Positions 45,900 to 56,547 of a stretch of DNA of 64,000 nt are shown piece by piece; position 1 is the first letter of the stretch; every line of letters begins with the position of its first letter. The translations under genes were made by a program, and so were the position numbers. Source of the stretch: Psococerastis gibbosa (taxonomy: Eukaryota > Arthropoda > Insecta > Psocodea > Psocidae); assembly GCA_963971405.1 (NCBI GenBank), contig OZ020489.1, positions 17,200,290 to 17,264,289 on the forward strand. Reading direction: 5' to 3'. The notes under the pieces were generated by a model, which ran no database searches, was not told where the DNA came from, and worked only from the letters and a program-made list of their open reading frames with translations.

Positions 45900-46440
45900 G
45901 GATACAAAAAGATACGACAAATGGACAGGGAAATATTAAATTCTGTGGGGACTCGGGTTTGAATCCTGTTCTCGTCCAATTATTCATATATTTCTAATAA
46001 AAAAACTTAACAGTTTGGATGTTGGCTTATATTGCTATTTAGACTTGCATATAGGACCCACACCCCTACCTCTATACCGATTTCACACAAATCCTACGGA
46101 CGCATTCATGTATGAAGCAACCCCTTTGTCATGCTATGAAACACAGCATACCCAGCTCGTATAACGGCTGTTGTGGTTTCATCTCGTTTGCTTTCACTCT
46201 ACCTTTTTCATGTCAAAGTGCAACGGTTTACTTTGTTACGTGTGTACTCACCACTATTTGAGGTTGTAAAATTTGATAATCCGCGTTGTTGTTGTTGTCT
46301 ATAGCTTTAGGTACACTGTCACTCAAGTTTGGAAGTAGAGTTTGATAAAATTAAATTATAAGAAGTCGCTGAAAATGAAGAGTTGCAGTGTGACTTGATA
46401 ATCGTCAAAGATATATATCGTAAACATTTTAGCAATGGGG
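45900..46440. other. Noncoding DNA, no gene seen
   Basis: Nothing recognised. Confidence 0.45.
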
Positions 46441-46448
46441 TACATCGT

Positions 46449-46652
46449 TATAGTCCACGCAAAATGAGAAAAGTATGGACATGGAATGTTTGATCCTGTG
46501 CAACACTGTAAAAATATTCTTTGCACAATTTTTGTTATGCCTTGCATCCAATGCAACAAGGTACACAAAATGGGGCAAGGAATATTTTTTACAGTGTTGC
46601 ACAGGATCAAAACATTCCATGTCCATAATTTTCTCATTTTGCGTGGACTATA
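46449..46652. mobile_element. F4 foldback, ~76-bp near-perfect arms
   Basis: The left arm TATAGTCCACGCAAAATGAG continues through GACATGGAATGTTTGATCCT to GTGCAACACTGTAAAAATAT. The right arm is its near-perfect reverse complement, ending TTTGCGTGGACTATA. The ~50-bp centre has its own inner inverted pair (CCTTGCAT/ATGCAACAAGG). A half copy is at 18027. Short frames on both strands here are repeat artefacts. Confidence 0.85.
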
Positions 46653-46659
46653 CAATATG

Positions 46660-47005
46660 AGTACAATTATTCGTATTCAAGCGTCCTGTACACAAATTAG
46701 TTCCACTTATTTTCTTTTAATCCATTTCTTCGGGAATCAGAGTAGGAAATATGGATTTCTTAATTCATAATATGCCACTTTGACTATTTAATACGCGTTT
46801 ATCTCCTTAATCTCATAGTGCCTACATGACGTTTAAAAAGTTGGATTAAATATAGCCATGTTGGCTACCCTTACTCCAAGAAAAATTTCTGTTTTTAATT
46901 TGGTAAATCCAAAGGAATAACTAGGGTAACTACAAAAAAAAAATGGCATAGGCCCTAATCTCGTATGCTGCAAAAGGAATGTATACAATATAGGTATTTA
47001 ATTAT
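46660..47005. other. Noncoding DNA, no gene seen
   Basis: Nothing recognised. Confidence 0.45.
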
Positions 47006-47010
47006 ATTCA

Positions 47011-47157
47011 CATATAAGCAATTCAATGATTGTATCCGAATAACCTCTTCAGTCGCCTCTGTAGGCAATACCTGTGTTGAGTTATGACCGGTCTCCGATC
47101 GCATGTTGCGTTGAGACTCGCGCAAGTACGAACAAGCTACCACTATGCCATCGCAGG
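47011..47157 (-). repeat. SINE-like family S3, reverse copy
   Basis: Reads AAGCAATTCAATGATTGTAT, AACCTCTTCAGTCGCCTCTG and GAGTTATGACCGGTCTCCGA, then GCTACCACTATGCCATCG: the reverse of S3. Confidence 0.65.
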
Positions 47158-47349
47158 TATAAGATTTTATGGTACTCGTAGTTTAAGTGAGTTACTTCTG
47201 CACTAGGCAAGTGAAATTATTACAGTCGTAAATCACAACAGCATGGAGTTGAGACAATCGTAATGTATCAAATCGAAGAGGCCGTCGGGTATTCCATCTA
47301 AATTTGAACCATATTGAACCATATTTGAACCATATTGAGTACCTACTTA

Positions 47350-47545
47350 CGAAAAATAATGAATGCCGACCACTCTATAACGAGCACATTATATTATTGA
47401 ATTGCCTAGTTTGAACCAAGTACCCCAACAGCATTAAAACAACATTTGCGGTCTATCAAAAACCTGGATGTGTCCTAAATCCGCTACCACCAACGGATTT
47501 TACCGGTAGAGGATTTGCTGAATTTTTTATCAGTCAGCATTTTCT
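47350..47545 (+). pseudogene. Possible LINE 3' coding remnant
   Basis: The + strand reads ECRPLYNEHIILLNCLV, a stop, then TKYPNSIKTTFAVYQ and FTGRGFAEFFISQHFL. C....EHI.L.C followed by a Phe-rich end resembles the cysteine-histidine finger and C-terminus of animal LINE ORF2 proteins. It is short and broken, so the call is tentative. Confidence 0.3.
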
Positions 47546-47559
47546 AAAATTCAGCACTC

Positions 47560-48340
47560 TGAAAATGAGATACAACAGCTTTAAATAGGATCAAGTAAAT
47601 GTTTTCTCAGGTGTTTTTCTTCTTTTTCGAAAGGGAAAAGAATGCTCACATTTAGAAAACTGGGCTCACAGAGGCTATTAGTGGAGGGACATTTACCGTA
47701 GCTGCTCTTTTTCAAGCAATCATTTCTACTCTTATGTGCGCTACAGAGTTCGGCCATTACGGAAATTATCTTGGTATTTGGAAGCATTAAATCACTTTGT
47801 TACCTTCTTCATTGCGCCTTTATTAATACGGCAGTCTTTACTATTACACTTATATTAAAATAATGTCTATTTCGTGTTCATTTATACTGATAATTCATTG
47901 TTCAAAAAGGACTTTGGGATTTATATATTTGAATATCATTTTTATGCCTCATTGAATGCATCTTGACCTATAACATGAATGGTGGTGAATAAGGTCATGG
48001 TGGTGAATCAGATCAAAACTTACATTTTGCATTTGTTTGATTCTAAAGCCCCAAGGCCGTACCCAGGTATTCAGAGAGGGGGGGGGGGGTTCAGTCGAAA
48101 TGACTTTTGGTTGTTTTTAGATGTTGAGTGCTATGCCACAGTTTTGACCCTATTCACCATCACCATTCACGGTACCAACGAACCCATTAATTTTCTGACT
48201 ACAAGTGGCATCGGGTAAACAGATACTTTTAACAATAATAAATAAATAAATATGTATTTCTGCTAAATTATACAATCAAATAACTGGCATAAGCCGGACT
48301 TAACCAAGAATACACTTGGGAGTCGGCATTACCAAACATT
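47560..48340. other. Noncoding DNA, no gene seen
   Basis: A sequence CAAGGCCGTACCCAGG followed by a G-run near 48053-48090 looks like one end of a hAT-like element, but no partner end was found. No gene. Confidence 0.4.
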
Positions 48341-48345
48341 TTGTA

Positions 48346-49207
48346 AAGAACCGGCCCGAGTTCACTCGAACATGCTTTCCAATTTATCAAAATTATTAGA
48401 TAGAGAAAATTAGTAATTTTATGGCAAATATTTTTCCTATGGTTAAATTTCCGATATCTCGGGGGGGGGGGGGGGGCGGTTGTCCACCTGACGTCACTGG
48501 AAGTGAGGTAAATTCTCGATAGGTCAAACAAACACATTAATTACCACACAGCAATAATGGCAGGGCATGCAATGCATTTGAGCGCGAATTTTCTATCATT
48601 TTTTTCAAAAAATAATTTTTGGGCAAAACCAAATATTTTTTTGGGAAAGCAACCTATCCGGTTTCGTTACTCAATTTAACACCTAAAACATGCTTGAAGG
48701 TAGAAATCATCGATAGAAAGGTTTCGCATTTTTTAGTCATTTCTTCATTAAAATTTAGTTATTTTTATTTTTTTACCCCCAGAAGCAAACTATCAAGGGG
48801 CAAGCGACCCCCCGCATTTTGTCAACATTAATAACGACTACAATCTACGAGAATTTAAAAGAAATCGTTTGAGCCGTTTTTGAGAAATAATGTTTTTAGA
48901 CGTTTTTTTGGAGTTTTTTGAAAATAAAACCCCCCCAAATTGAGTTAGCCCAAAAGAAAAAAAATGGTTCCGAGGCATGATTTTTGTGAACCTACATGCC
49001 AAATTTCACTCAAATCCACTGAGTAGTTTGCCCGGAAATCAACGAACAGACAGACCGACCGACAGACCGACCGACAGACAGACATTTTGTAAAAACCACT
49101 TTTTTGGGTTCCTGGGACCTCAAAACGTGTAAATCCGTTGAAATCTCGGAATCGAAAATTTCGACCATCACAAAGCTTTCCTTATACTACGTATAAATTG
49201 GAAAGCA
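48346..49207 (-). mobile_element. R-A element, copy c (~862 bp), reverse
   Basis: Begins AAGAACCGGCCCGAGTTCAC, TCGAACATGCTTTCCAATTT and ends CTACGTATAAATTGGAAAGC. G18-like run near 48461, (GACC/GACA)n near 49050. The conserved MAGHAM frame is broken here after about 18 codons. Confidence 0.8.
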
Positions 49208-49209
49208 AT

Positions 49210-50155
49210 AAGGAAAAATCAAGTCTATATTAGACGAAATTAATTTATTGCTCCATCGATAGTCACAAGTATATGAAAATGAACAGATGAAAAATTCACA
49301 AAAACCAAAGTCATCACTGTAAAGTTTATAATGCATAAAAATAAAATGCATTAAAAAGATTTTGTGGAACATCCGTGGGGTAAATATAAATATAAATACC
49401 TATAGGCTATATACAGTATATATGGGTTAATTGTAAGAGTGGGCTGAAAGGCCCGAAATTCACACATGTCGAAGACAAAGAAAATTTTCTTTCTTCCTCT
49501 CTTCTTTCTAAATTGTATTTTTTTTTATTGGCTTTTAGTGACATCCAGTGGCAGGGCTTATGTTGTCAGCTAATCACCTAATAGTAAATATTTACTATAT
49601 GGCTAATTAAGTTTGCATTCTTGCATACTTTCGTAAAAGATTGTATTTTTTACAATTTTTTCCATCTTTCTTTTATCTTTGTGGCCGTGAAAGGAAGGAG
49701 GAATTAATTAATTTCGCGCCACTGACTCGGAACTCTTTGTTTAAAAAATATTTTGAAGCCTCTGCCTTAATATGGCGTTCATTCACATTCAGCTATAGAA
49801 ACACCAAATTAAAACAGCACTGGCTAAATTGGCTTGCCTTTTTAGCTTTTGGATAAAACAGCACATGAAATGGGCCTTAGTAAATTGATTTTGAATTTTA
49901 AATTGGTATGATTTAAATAGGATATCCAAGGTTTAGGATTTGCATAAATTGAAGGTGGCAACAATGGAATCTCCCCCTGTTTGATGTTCTCATTCCTCAC
50001 TTCCTGCCTTCTCCATTCTTCCGCTGTTGGTTTGAAATGATCTATTACTGTTACTGTGTATCGTACGATTATGTATGATGTGTTTTTCTGTATCCACTGA
50101 ATTACTACTACTACTAAGTACTATACTTATAATTGCTTTCATTAGCGTCGGTCTT
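49210..50155. other. Noncoding DNA, no gene seen
   Basis: Contains GTTAATTGTAAGAGTGGGCTGAAAGGCCC-like sequence near 49425, also seen near 29820, so a small repeat is likely. No gene. Confidence 0.45.
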
Positions 50156-50165
50156 AGGCCTAGAG

Positions 50166-50532
50166 CAGTGGTCCTCAATAGGAGTGTTGCTGCAACCCAA
50201 AATTCTGCTCATCGTGGGTTCGCGACCCGCCACTGTTGTCTTCAAATTACTAACTTACTTACTAACCAAAAAATCATCAGCTGTTGCCGCATTTTATACA
50301 CTCTTGCCAGCATATTACCTTTAAAAAACCAACGCACTTCTGTGTATATTGGGTTCCAAGTCACCTCATAATTTTTTATATAACCTGGTGTCAAGTGTAC
50401 TATTTTAAAAAATAATTTTGATTTTTGATGCAAGGTACCTACTCTAAATAATTTACTTTGGTGTCTTCGTGACCCTAGAGAATGAGCTCGCGACCTTTTT
50501 CTGGGGGTTGACCCTACACATAGGAACCACTG
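50166..50532. mobile_element. Non-autonomous hAT-like element, 367 bp
   Basis: Left end CAGTGGTCCTCAATAGG and inverted right end CAGTGGTTCCTATG. A perfect 8-bp duplication GCCTAGAG lies at 50158-50165 and 50533-50540. CAGTGGTTCTCAA-type ends are typical of hAT elements (family knowledge). No transposase. Confidence 0.85.
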
Positions 50533-50739
50533 GCCTAGAGGGACACGTATCGGTACTTGCATATACAAGTACAAATGCAAAGTAAAAAAACAAAAAAGTA
50601 CAAACATTCAGTAAGATACAATAGGTTTAATTTATTTATTTTTAACTTTTTAACGACGAGTGTTTCTTTGTTATATAGTATACAGATAGTCTTCAACACG
50701 TATTCCCTATTAAGGTGTGCATGAAACGGTGCTTGTGCA

Positions 50740-50885
50740 TGCAACGGAAACCACTGCACTTCAATTTCCTACTACATACAGTCATCATGACTAAGTACAT
50801 TCGATACTCTACATACTTGACTTGCTTACAATTGCCATGATGATTTATCGAAGATTGGCATCTTCGATAGAAGAGGCAATTGAAG
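50740..50885 (+). repeat. R-D repeat, copy 2
   Basis: Reads TGCAACGGAAACCACTGCAC, TCATCATGACTAAGTACATT and GCATCTTCGATAGAAGAGGC, colinear with 5287-5445. Here a TTATCGAAGATTGGCATCTT hairpin replaces the GTGCGGTGATGTTCGCC part. Confidence 0.65.
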
Positions 50886-51256
50886 AATATACCTAAGAAT
50901 AGCCAAAATTATAAAACTGTCTACATCCCTTGCCCGCTCCTAGCGCTAGTGCTGGCAACACCCTTTTTAAACTCAGAATAAGTTATTATTTTAACGCCAT
51001 AGACCATAGTACACCTGCAGTATTTCTAAGAGAGAAAGAAGAAAGAAAGAAATTGTCTTCATTTTCCAATTGGGCAAATGGCCCACTCTTACAATTAACA
51101 CACAATACATTGTACAAGAAAAGGAAAATAATAAAAAAAACGAACAGAGCATTCATTTTGTAACACACCATTTATATTATATGCCATCCCTGTACTTGCC
51201 CATAAAATAGTCGTGACGAGCACCCTTAGACGTCTTTAAAGTTTTTTTCATTTTTT

Positions 51257-52097
51257 ATTGCTTTCCAATTTATACGTAGTACTTGTACTTGTATAAGGAA
51301 AGCTTTGTGATGGTCGAAATTTTCGATTCCGAGATTTCAACGGATTTACACGTTTTGAGGTACCAGGAACCCAAAAAAGTGTTTTTTACGAAATGTCTGT
51401 CTGTCTGTCGCTCTGTCTGTCTGTGCGACGATTTCCGGGCAAACTACTCGGTCGATTTTGATGAAATTCGGCATGAAGGTTCACAAAAATCATACCTCGG
51501 GAGTCGGGACCATTTTTATTTTGGGCTAACTTAATTTGGGGGGGGGGGGGGTTTATTTTCAAAAAACTCCAAAAAACGTCTAAAAAAATGATTTCTCCAA
51601 AATGGCTTCAACGATTTCTTTTAAATTGACATATATTGTAGTCGTTATTAATGTTGACAAAATGCGGGGGGTCGCTAGCCCCTTGATAGTTTGCTTCTGG
51701 GGGTAAAAAAATAAAAAGAACTAAATTTCAAAGAAAAATGACTAAAAAATAATTTTTCTGCGAAACCTTTCTATCCATGATTTCTACCTTCAGGCATGTT
51801 TTAGGTGTTAAATTGAGTAACGAAACCGGACAGGTTGCTTTCCCAAATTCCCAAAAACTATCTGGTTTGTGCAAAATTTTTTTTTGAAAAAAATGATAAA
51901 AAATTCTCGTTGAAATTTGCATTGCGTGCCCTGCCATTATTGCTGTGGGGTAATGTCTCCAGTGACTTCAGGTGGACAACCCCCCCCCCCCCCCAGAGAT
52001 ATCTCGGAAAATTATTTACCATGTCAGTACTCATTTTCTCTATCTACTAATTTTGATAAATTGGAAAGCATGTTCGAGTAAACTCGGACCGGTTCTT
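51257..52097 (+). mobile_element. R-A element, copy d (~841 bp)
   Basis: Left end ATTGCTTTCCAATTTATACG, right end GATAAATTGGAAAGCATGTT, CGAGTAAACTCGGACCGGTT. The inverted words GCTTTCCAATTTAT/ATAAATTGGAAAGC are perfect in this copy. A (GTCT)n tract lies near 51390. A - strand frame at 51728-51937 (69 codons) starts MAGHAMQIS and contains GKATCPVSLLNLTPKTC, as in copy b. Confidence 0.85.
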
Positions 52098-52099
52098 TA

Positions 52100-52890
52100 C
52101 AAATGGGGAAATATTTAGCAAATTCTGAAATTTGTTGATTATTTTGCGTAAACAGTGGATACATACGATCTTAAACCAGATAGTACTCTAGACACACCTT
52201 GTTAGAATTTCCGAGGGACTAACATAAAATGACGTCACACACTGGCAAAAGCGCTAAAGCAGCTGCGCGAACCAATTATTTTCAAGTTTTGATTTAGTTA
52301 ATTAATTTATTGGAGTGAGAGAACATTTTTAAATTTGGTAAAAGTTATTTAATATTCAAATATTCAATACTTTTAACGATCAGTCCGTTATTAAAAAAAA
52401 AACTAGTCACTCGGGTGACCGGGTTACCTAGCAAAAAAGTCTCTGTTGCTAGGTAATCTGGACTGTGACGTCACCCGCTGGCAAAAGATTAACATAATGT
52501 TGGTGTCCTAACTTTTTCAATGCAGTGCATCTAGAATGACGTGTCTAGAGTATTATATGGTCTAAAGCTGAGACTGATGTAAAGATTTTAAAATATTTTG
52601 TAAACAAAAAGACCTAGTTTATTTCAGCCATTTACCTCATAATCCCGCATATATTATTCCGCTAAGGCCGCTGAGCGATTTCATGCAGAAAATAAGGTCC
52701 TGCATGCACCGAACTACACATATGGGGGTACTTTCCTTAGAAACTGATATTGCGTCAAACATACTCATGTCCTTTTAAAAAGCTTCAGATTTAATTAAAT
52801 CGTTCTTAAAGTAAAGCTTATCCTTCCTGCGCACAGACTGTGTAACATTTTGCAAATGTTGGCTTGGGCCCACTACTTACTTTTTTCTTG
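52100..52890. other. Noncoding DNA, no gene seen
   Basis: The sequence TGGTGTCCTAACTTTTTCAA near 52500 and GACGTCACCCGCTGGCAAAA near 52467 partly resemble 8860 (GTGTGTGACGTCATTTTATG), so an old repeat is possible. No gene. Confidence 0.4.
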
Positions 52891-52895
52891 CTTTT

Positions 52896-53059
52896 AGGCG
52901 GCCATTCCACATACGTCAATCGTCAATGAAAAATTGAAAAATGACGTCAAAATTACGTAAATTGACGTGGTAGCAGAATTTTTAGTATGTCTTTAATGTC
53001 TCCTAAAACGTCATTTTTCAATTTTTCATTGACGATTGACGTATGTGGAATGGGCGCCT
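52896..53059. mobile_element. F1-type foldback, 164-bp hairpin
   Basis: The left arm AGGCGGCCATTCCACATACG continues TCAATCGTCAATGAAAAATT. The right arm, ATTTTTCATTGACGATTGAC then GTATGTGGAATGGGCGCCT, is its reverse complement. The core GACGTGGTAGCAGAA links it to F1. Confidence 0.85.
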
Positions 53060-53230
53060 TATCCCTAAGAGTGGTCAGCGATATGGCAGGTATCTCCACT
53101 CCTTGCTTCAGCTGCAGTTGCTCCTACAATTCTGAGGTCTTGGTAGACTTATCCTTCTACCGTTAGCCTGGGCCGTTCTCTTCCTCTTTTTCCCTCAGCT
53201 CCCTCACTTGTGCGAGTAATTTAATAATAG

Positions 53231-53570
53231 CCCAAGCCGCTCGAAGCGCAAAGAGCCCAATTATGCATTAATATGAACAGGAGACATCTGCGAGTGATCA
53301 CAGGATTCCTCTCTGGGCATTGCAACTTGAATGGACATCTGACCAACATAGGTGTCAGAGAGTCTAGAGCATGCAAATTCTGCAATGAAGGAGCGGAGGA
53401 CCCCGAGCACATCCTCCTTCACTGCGATGCATGAACACGAAGAAGAGGAGCATGCTTGGAAAGCTTGCCTACCGCTTCTAAACCCCCTCAAGATCCCGGC
53501 TCTCTTGAGTGAGATGGGCCTCGAGGAAGTGATGTAAATACTTTGTTGAAGGGGGCACAATAGGCCCAAT
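53231..53570 (+). pseudogene. LOA-like LINE, 3'-end remnant
   Basis: A + strand frame (53231-53434) reads NRRHLRVITGFLSGHCNLN, HLTNIGVRESRA and CKFCNEGAEDPEHILLHC. The finger is C-X2-C-X8-H-X4-C, identical in spacing to that near the C-terminus of the intact ORF2 at 58300-61911. Both are preceded by a (L)TGH...HL...G block. The frame shifts after the finger and continues in another frame to MGLEEVM and a stop at 53537. A short 3' UTR (GGGGGCACAATAGGCCCAAT) follows. It is a 5'-truncated, dead copy of a relative of the intact LINE. Confidence 0.75.
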
Positions 53571-53599
53571 AGGCTTAAGTGCACACAGATAACACCTAT

Positions 53600-55260
53600 A
53601 CCCGAAACAAAAGGCCGCTCGAATTACCTACTTTCTAACCTATAGTTGCATTTTTAAATACGGTATGTATGGATTATTACAGAATAGATGTTCTTGACTC
53701 AAAATCTCAAATGAAATGAATAATCTATCGAAATGTTGATGAAACATGTTGCACTCTTGGTTTAAAATATTAATCCAAATTTTGCGAGAGGTTTACTCAT
53801 GTTCCTCATAATGAAACCCCCCCGGGTTGTTTTCGGGCTGATTAATAAAATTATGCATTATTTAACACGGAGTTTGCTTATTTTCTCCTCCAATAATCGA
53901 TTTTCAATATTAAAAATATTTTTGACCCCGCGGAACACTTTTAATAAATTCGTTACTAACCCATGAAAGTTGAGCTGCTGTATATAGGGCCTGCCTACTT
54001 TTTTATAGGATTTATGCAGATTTTGAGATTTTATGTGCAGATTTGAAGTTAATTAAATCGTTGGTCAATGTAGAATATAATAAAGTCATAGGCTAATCAT
54101 ACACTGCGTTTCTTCATTCTCCGCAATGTACGCGTATATGCCGATTTTGGAATAAACACGATTTCATGGTTTTTAATTGCTGGCCAGACAGTACATGAAT
54201 ATTATAACATGTGAAAACCCTTAACCGATTATACTAAAAAAATCGTACAAGAGACAAAGGCCAACTGTTGTAGATGGTACCTGGCCAACTCGTTGTCCAG
54301 CGCGCTTTGTAGCAGTTTGCGGAACGACGCTAGTGCACACCGAACTTAATAACCGCCCGGTCCGCCCCAAACCCCATCAGTCCAGCAAGTGTGACAAGTT
54401 TGAATATTACTCTGTCACTATCTATCATGTTGACAGTCATTGAGGCCATCAGACATAGCAGTACATTGGATGCAGAATTTCAGATCGGTTGGACTGCGTG
54501 TTTCTGCAAATTGAGTACCGATAAGAAACACTCTAATCCAGCAGCGAATCAATCATGGCGTTCGAATCGTCTGTGTACTGGGTCTAACTTTTGGCAAGGT
54601 TATGGGTATAAATCGTCTGCAATATAGCCTATACGTATAATAAAAGTTGAATACGAGGCGGGGATCCAAAGAATGGTGTAGTCAAAAACGTGGATCCGAT
54701 ACCGTGTACAAGATATTAAGAGGCAATAACTTTAACGATAAACGTTATTTTTCACAGCAAGAGACTTTTGACATTCCCAAAGAAGAGATGACAGTATATA
54801 TGAGACTTTTATATACTATACTTAATATGGTACGTGATACAGAAAGTCTCAAAGGTAAAAAAAAGGTCCACGCAGTTTGCGATTTAAGAGTAAGCAAAGG
54901 AAATTGATCCTTTCCGTTGCACGAACACAAAGTTCCTTGTGGGAAAACCTTTTACTACTGACGGATACGCTAAGTCCCATTTATGCTTGGTCTGACCTGA
55001 AAGGAATAATTTCCATGGACAAAAACGACCGGGGGAAAATCAAATGGATAATGCTCTTCTTGTTATTTTACGAAAACTCCGAGTGTTTTTCTTTCTAATA
55101 CAATTGGCTGGTCATGGAGAAAATTAAGCAATAAGGTCCATAGACTTGCCTTGTATGACGTAAAACTTGACAAAGTTTTCATTTATTCATAATAAGACTC
55201 ATTATGAATAAATAAAGCTGTTTTTTTTCTATACGAAATAGAGAACAGCCAAACTTTTTT
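53600..55260. other. Noncoding DNA with a coding-like patch, no gene called
   Basis: Between 54391 and 55098, three overlapping + strand frames of 73-86 codons follow one another (54391-54627, 54647-54907, 54877-55098). The composition is less AT-skewed. The products contain no motif I recognise. It could be a decayed gene or element. No splice structure is convincing. Confidence 0.3.
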
Positions 55261-55264
55261 TACT

Positions 55265-55420
55265 ATCGACTTCGATGGCAAGGTGATACCGTGCTTTTAC
55301 TTGTACGAGTCCCTGTACACCATCGGAGACGTATCATAACTCAACACTGGTACAGACTGATGAGGTCTATCGGTTACATTCATTGACTTGTTTGTATGCA
55401 AATAACCTTTTTTTATTTTA
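55265..55420 (+). repeat. SINE-like family S3
   Basis: Begins TCGACTTCGATGGCAAGGTG and contains GGAGACGTATCATAACTCAA, ending GTTTGTATGCAAATAACCTT and a T/A-rich run. Confidence 0.7.
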
Positions 55421-55461
55421 AAACAAATTGCTTTTTGTAGGCCTACGTCTCTTTATTGGTC

Positions 55462-55725
55462 AGGTGCCCATTCCATTTTTATAGAAATCTATTAAAATGT
55501 TTGTAATTAGCATATCCCATGAAGCCATTTTTTAATTTTAGTTTGTTTGTTTGTGATTTTAGTCTATGATCATTGATCAATTTTAACTATGGCATAGAGG
55601 AAAACAAACATTTCATTTGCATTCTGCAATGTGAGATCGGTGGAATCGCCACCTAAGTCTTGAATGTCTGCTAACACGTAACCGTTTTTGTAAATAGCCC
55701 TAGCCGGTCGATGGAATGGGCGCCT
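55462..55725. mobile_element. F1 MITE with left arm deleted
   Basis: Only the first ~15 bp of the left end remain (AGGTGCCCATTCCA). They are joined directly to the interior (TTTTTATAGAAATCTATTAA). The right half, with GTCTGCTAACACGTAACCGT and GATGGAATGGGCGCCT, is complete. Confidence 0.8.
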
Positions 55726-55980
55726 CATTGTAAAGTGATTGGCAGCTTCACCGTATTTTTCTCTTGCATTGGCAGTAGTGGATGGATGTAGTATTGTTTT
55801 GGAGACATTTTTCTAATTTTAAAGCGTGGCATAAATGCAATACTAAGCACATGCTCTTATCCTGTATGTCAGCATATAACAACAACTAGAGGGATCGACA
55901 GACTCTATACTAAGTACGTATACGACTTACAACGAATTACAAATTACGACGTATTATGTGAGAAAGGACGATATGCGTAT

Positions 55981-56353
55981 AGGCGCCCTTTCCACCGACC
56001 GGCTAGGGCTATTTACAAAAACAGTGACGTGGTAGCAGACATTCAAGACTTAGGCGGGGTTTCCACCGACCTCGCATTGCAGAATTGACGGAAATGTTTA
56101 TTTTCCTCTATGCCATAGTTAAAATTGATCAATGATCACATACAAACAAACTAAAATTAAAAAATGGCGTCATGGGATATGTTAAGTACAAACATTTTAA
56201 TAGATTTCTATAAAAACAAAAAATTTTAATGTCCGTCAATGTCATTTGCATTCTGCAATGCGAGGTCGGTGAAAACGCCACTTAAGTCTTGAATGTCTGC
56301 TACCACGTCACCGTTTTTGTAAGTAGCCCTAGCCGGTCGGTGGAATGGGCGCC
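55981..56353. mobile_element. F1 foldback/MITE, 373 bp, next to the LINE
   Basis: Ends AGGCGCCCTTTCCACCGACC and GGTCGGTGGAATGGGCGCC. Full nested inverted repeats as in 29409-29794. Its right end is 20 bp from the target duplication of the LINE, so the LINE landed beside it rather than in it. Confidence 0.85.
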
Positions 56354-56404
56354 ATACAAACCCACAACACTACAACCAGATTCCTTGAGTGTCTGTCAAG
56401 ACTC

Positions 56405-56411
56405 GGTCGTG
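56405..56411 (+). promoter_or_regulatory. DPE-like internal promoter motif of the LINE
   Basis: GGTCGTG fits the RGWCGTG downstream promoter element used by I, R1 and Jockey-type LINEs. It lies at +19 from the first base after the duplication. The usual position is about +28, so either the element is ~9 bp short at its 5' end or the match is chance. Confidence 0.35.
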
Positions 56412-56547
56412 AACGGATGCATCTTGTTTACGCCTGCAGTGAAATTGGTTTTAAAGGAAATATTAAGTTTTTAAATCTTTTTATTTTGTGCATTGGTCAG
56501 CTTTTAGTGCTGTTCGCGTGTGTTCACATCACAGCTGCTATGGTGAA

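Noticed and set aside
46429..46770. Several 61-99-codon frames around 46356-46770
   Set aside because: They are readings of the F4 hairpin arms on both strands; near-identical peptides come from the inverted repeat.
48050..48095. hAT-like left end (CAAGGCCGTACCCAGG) followed by a G-run
   Set aside because: No matching inverted end or 8-bp duplication was found to the right, so no element was called.
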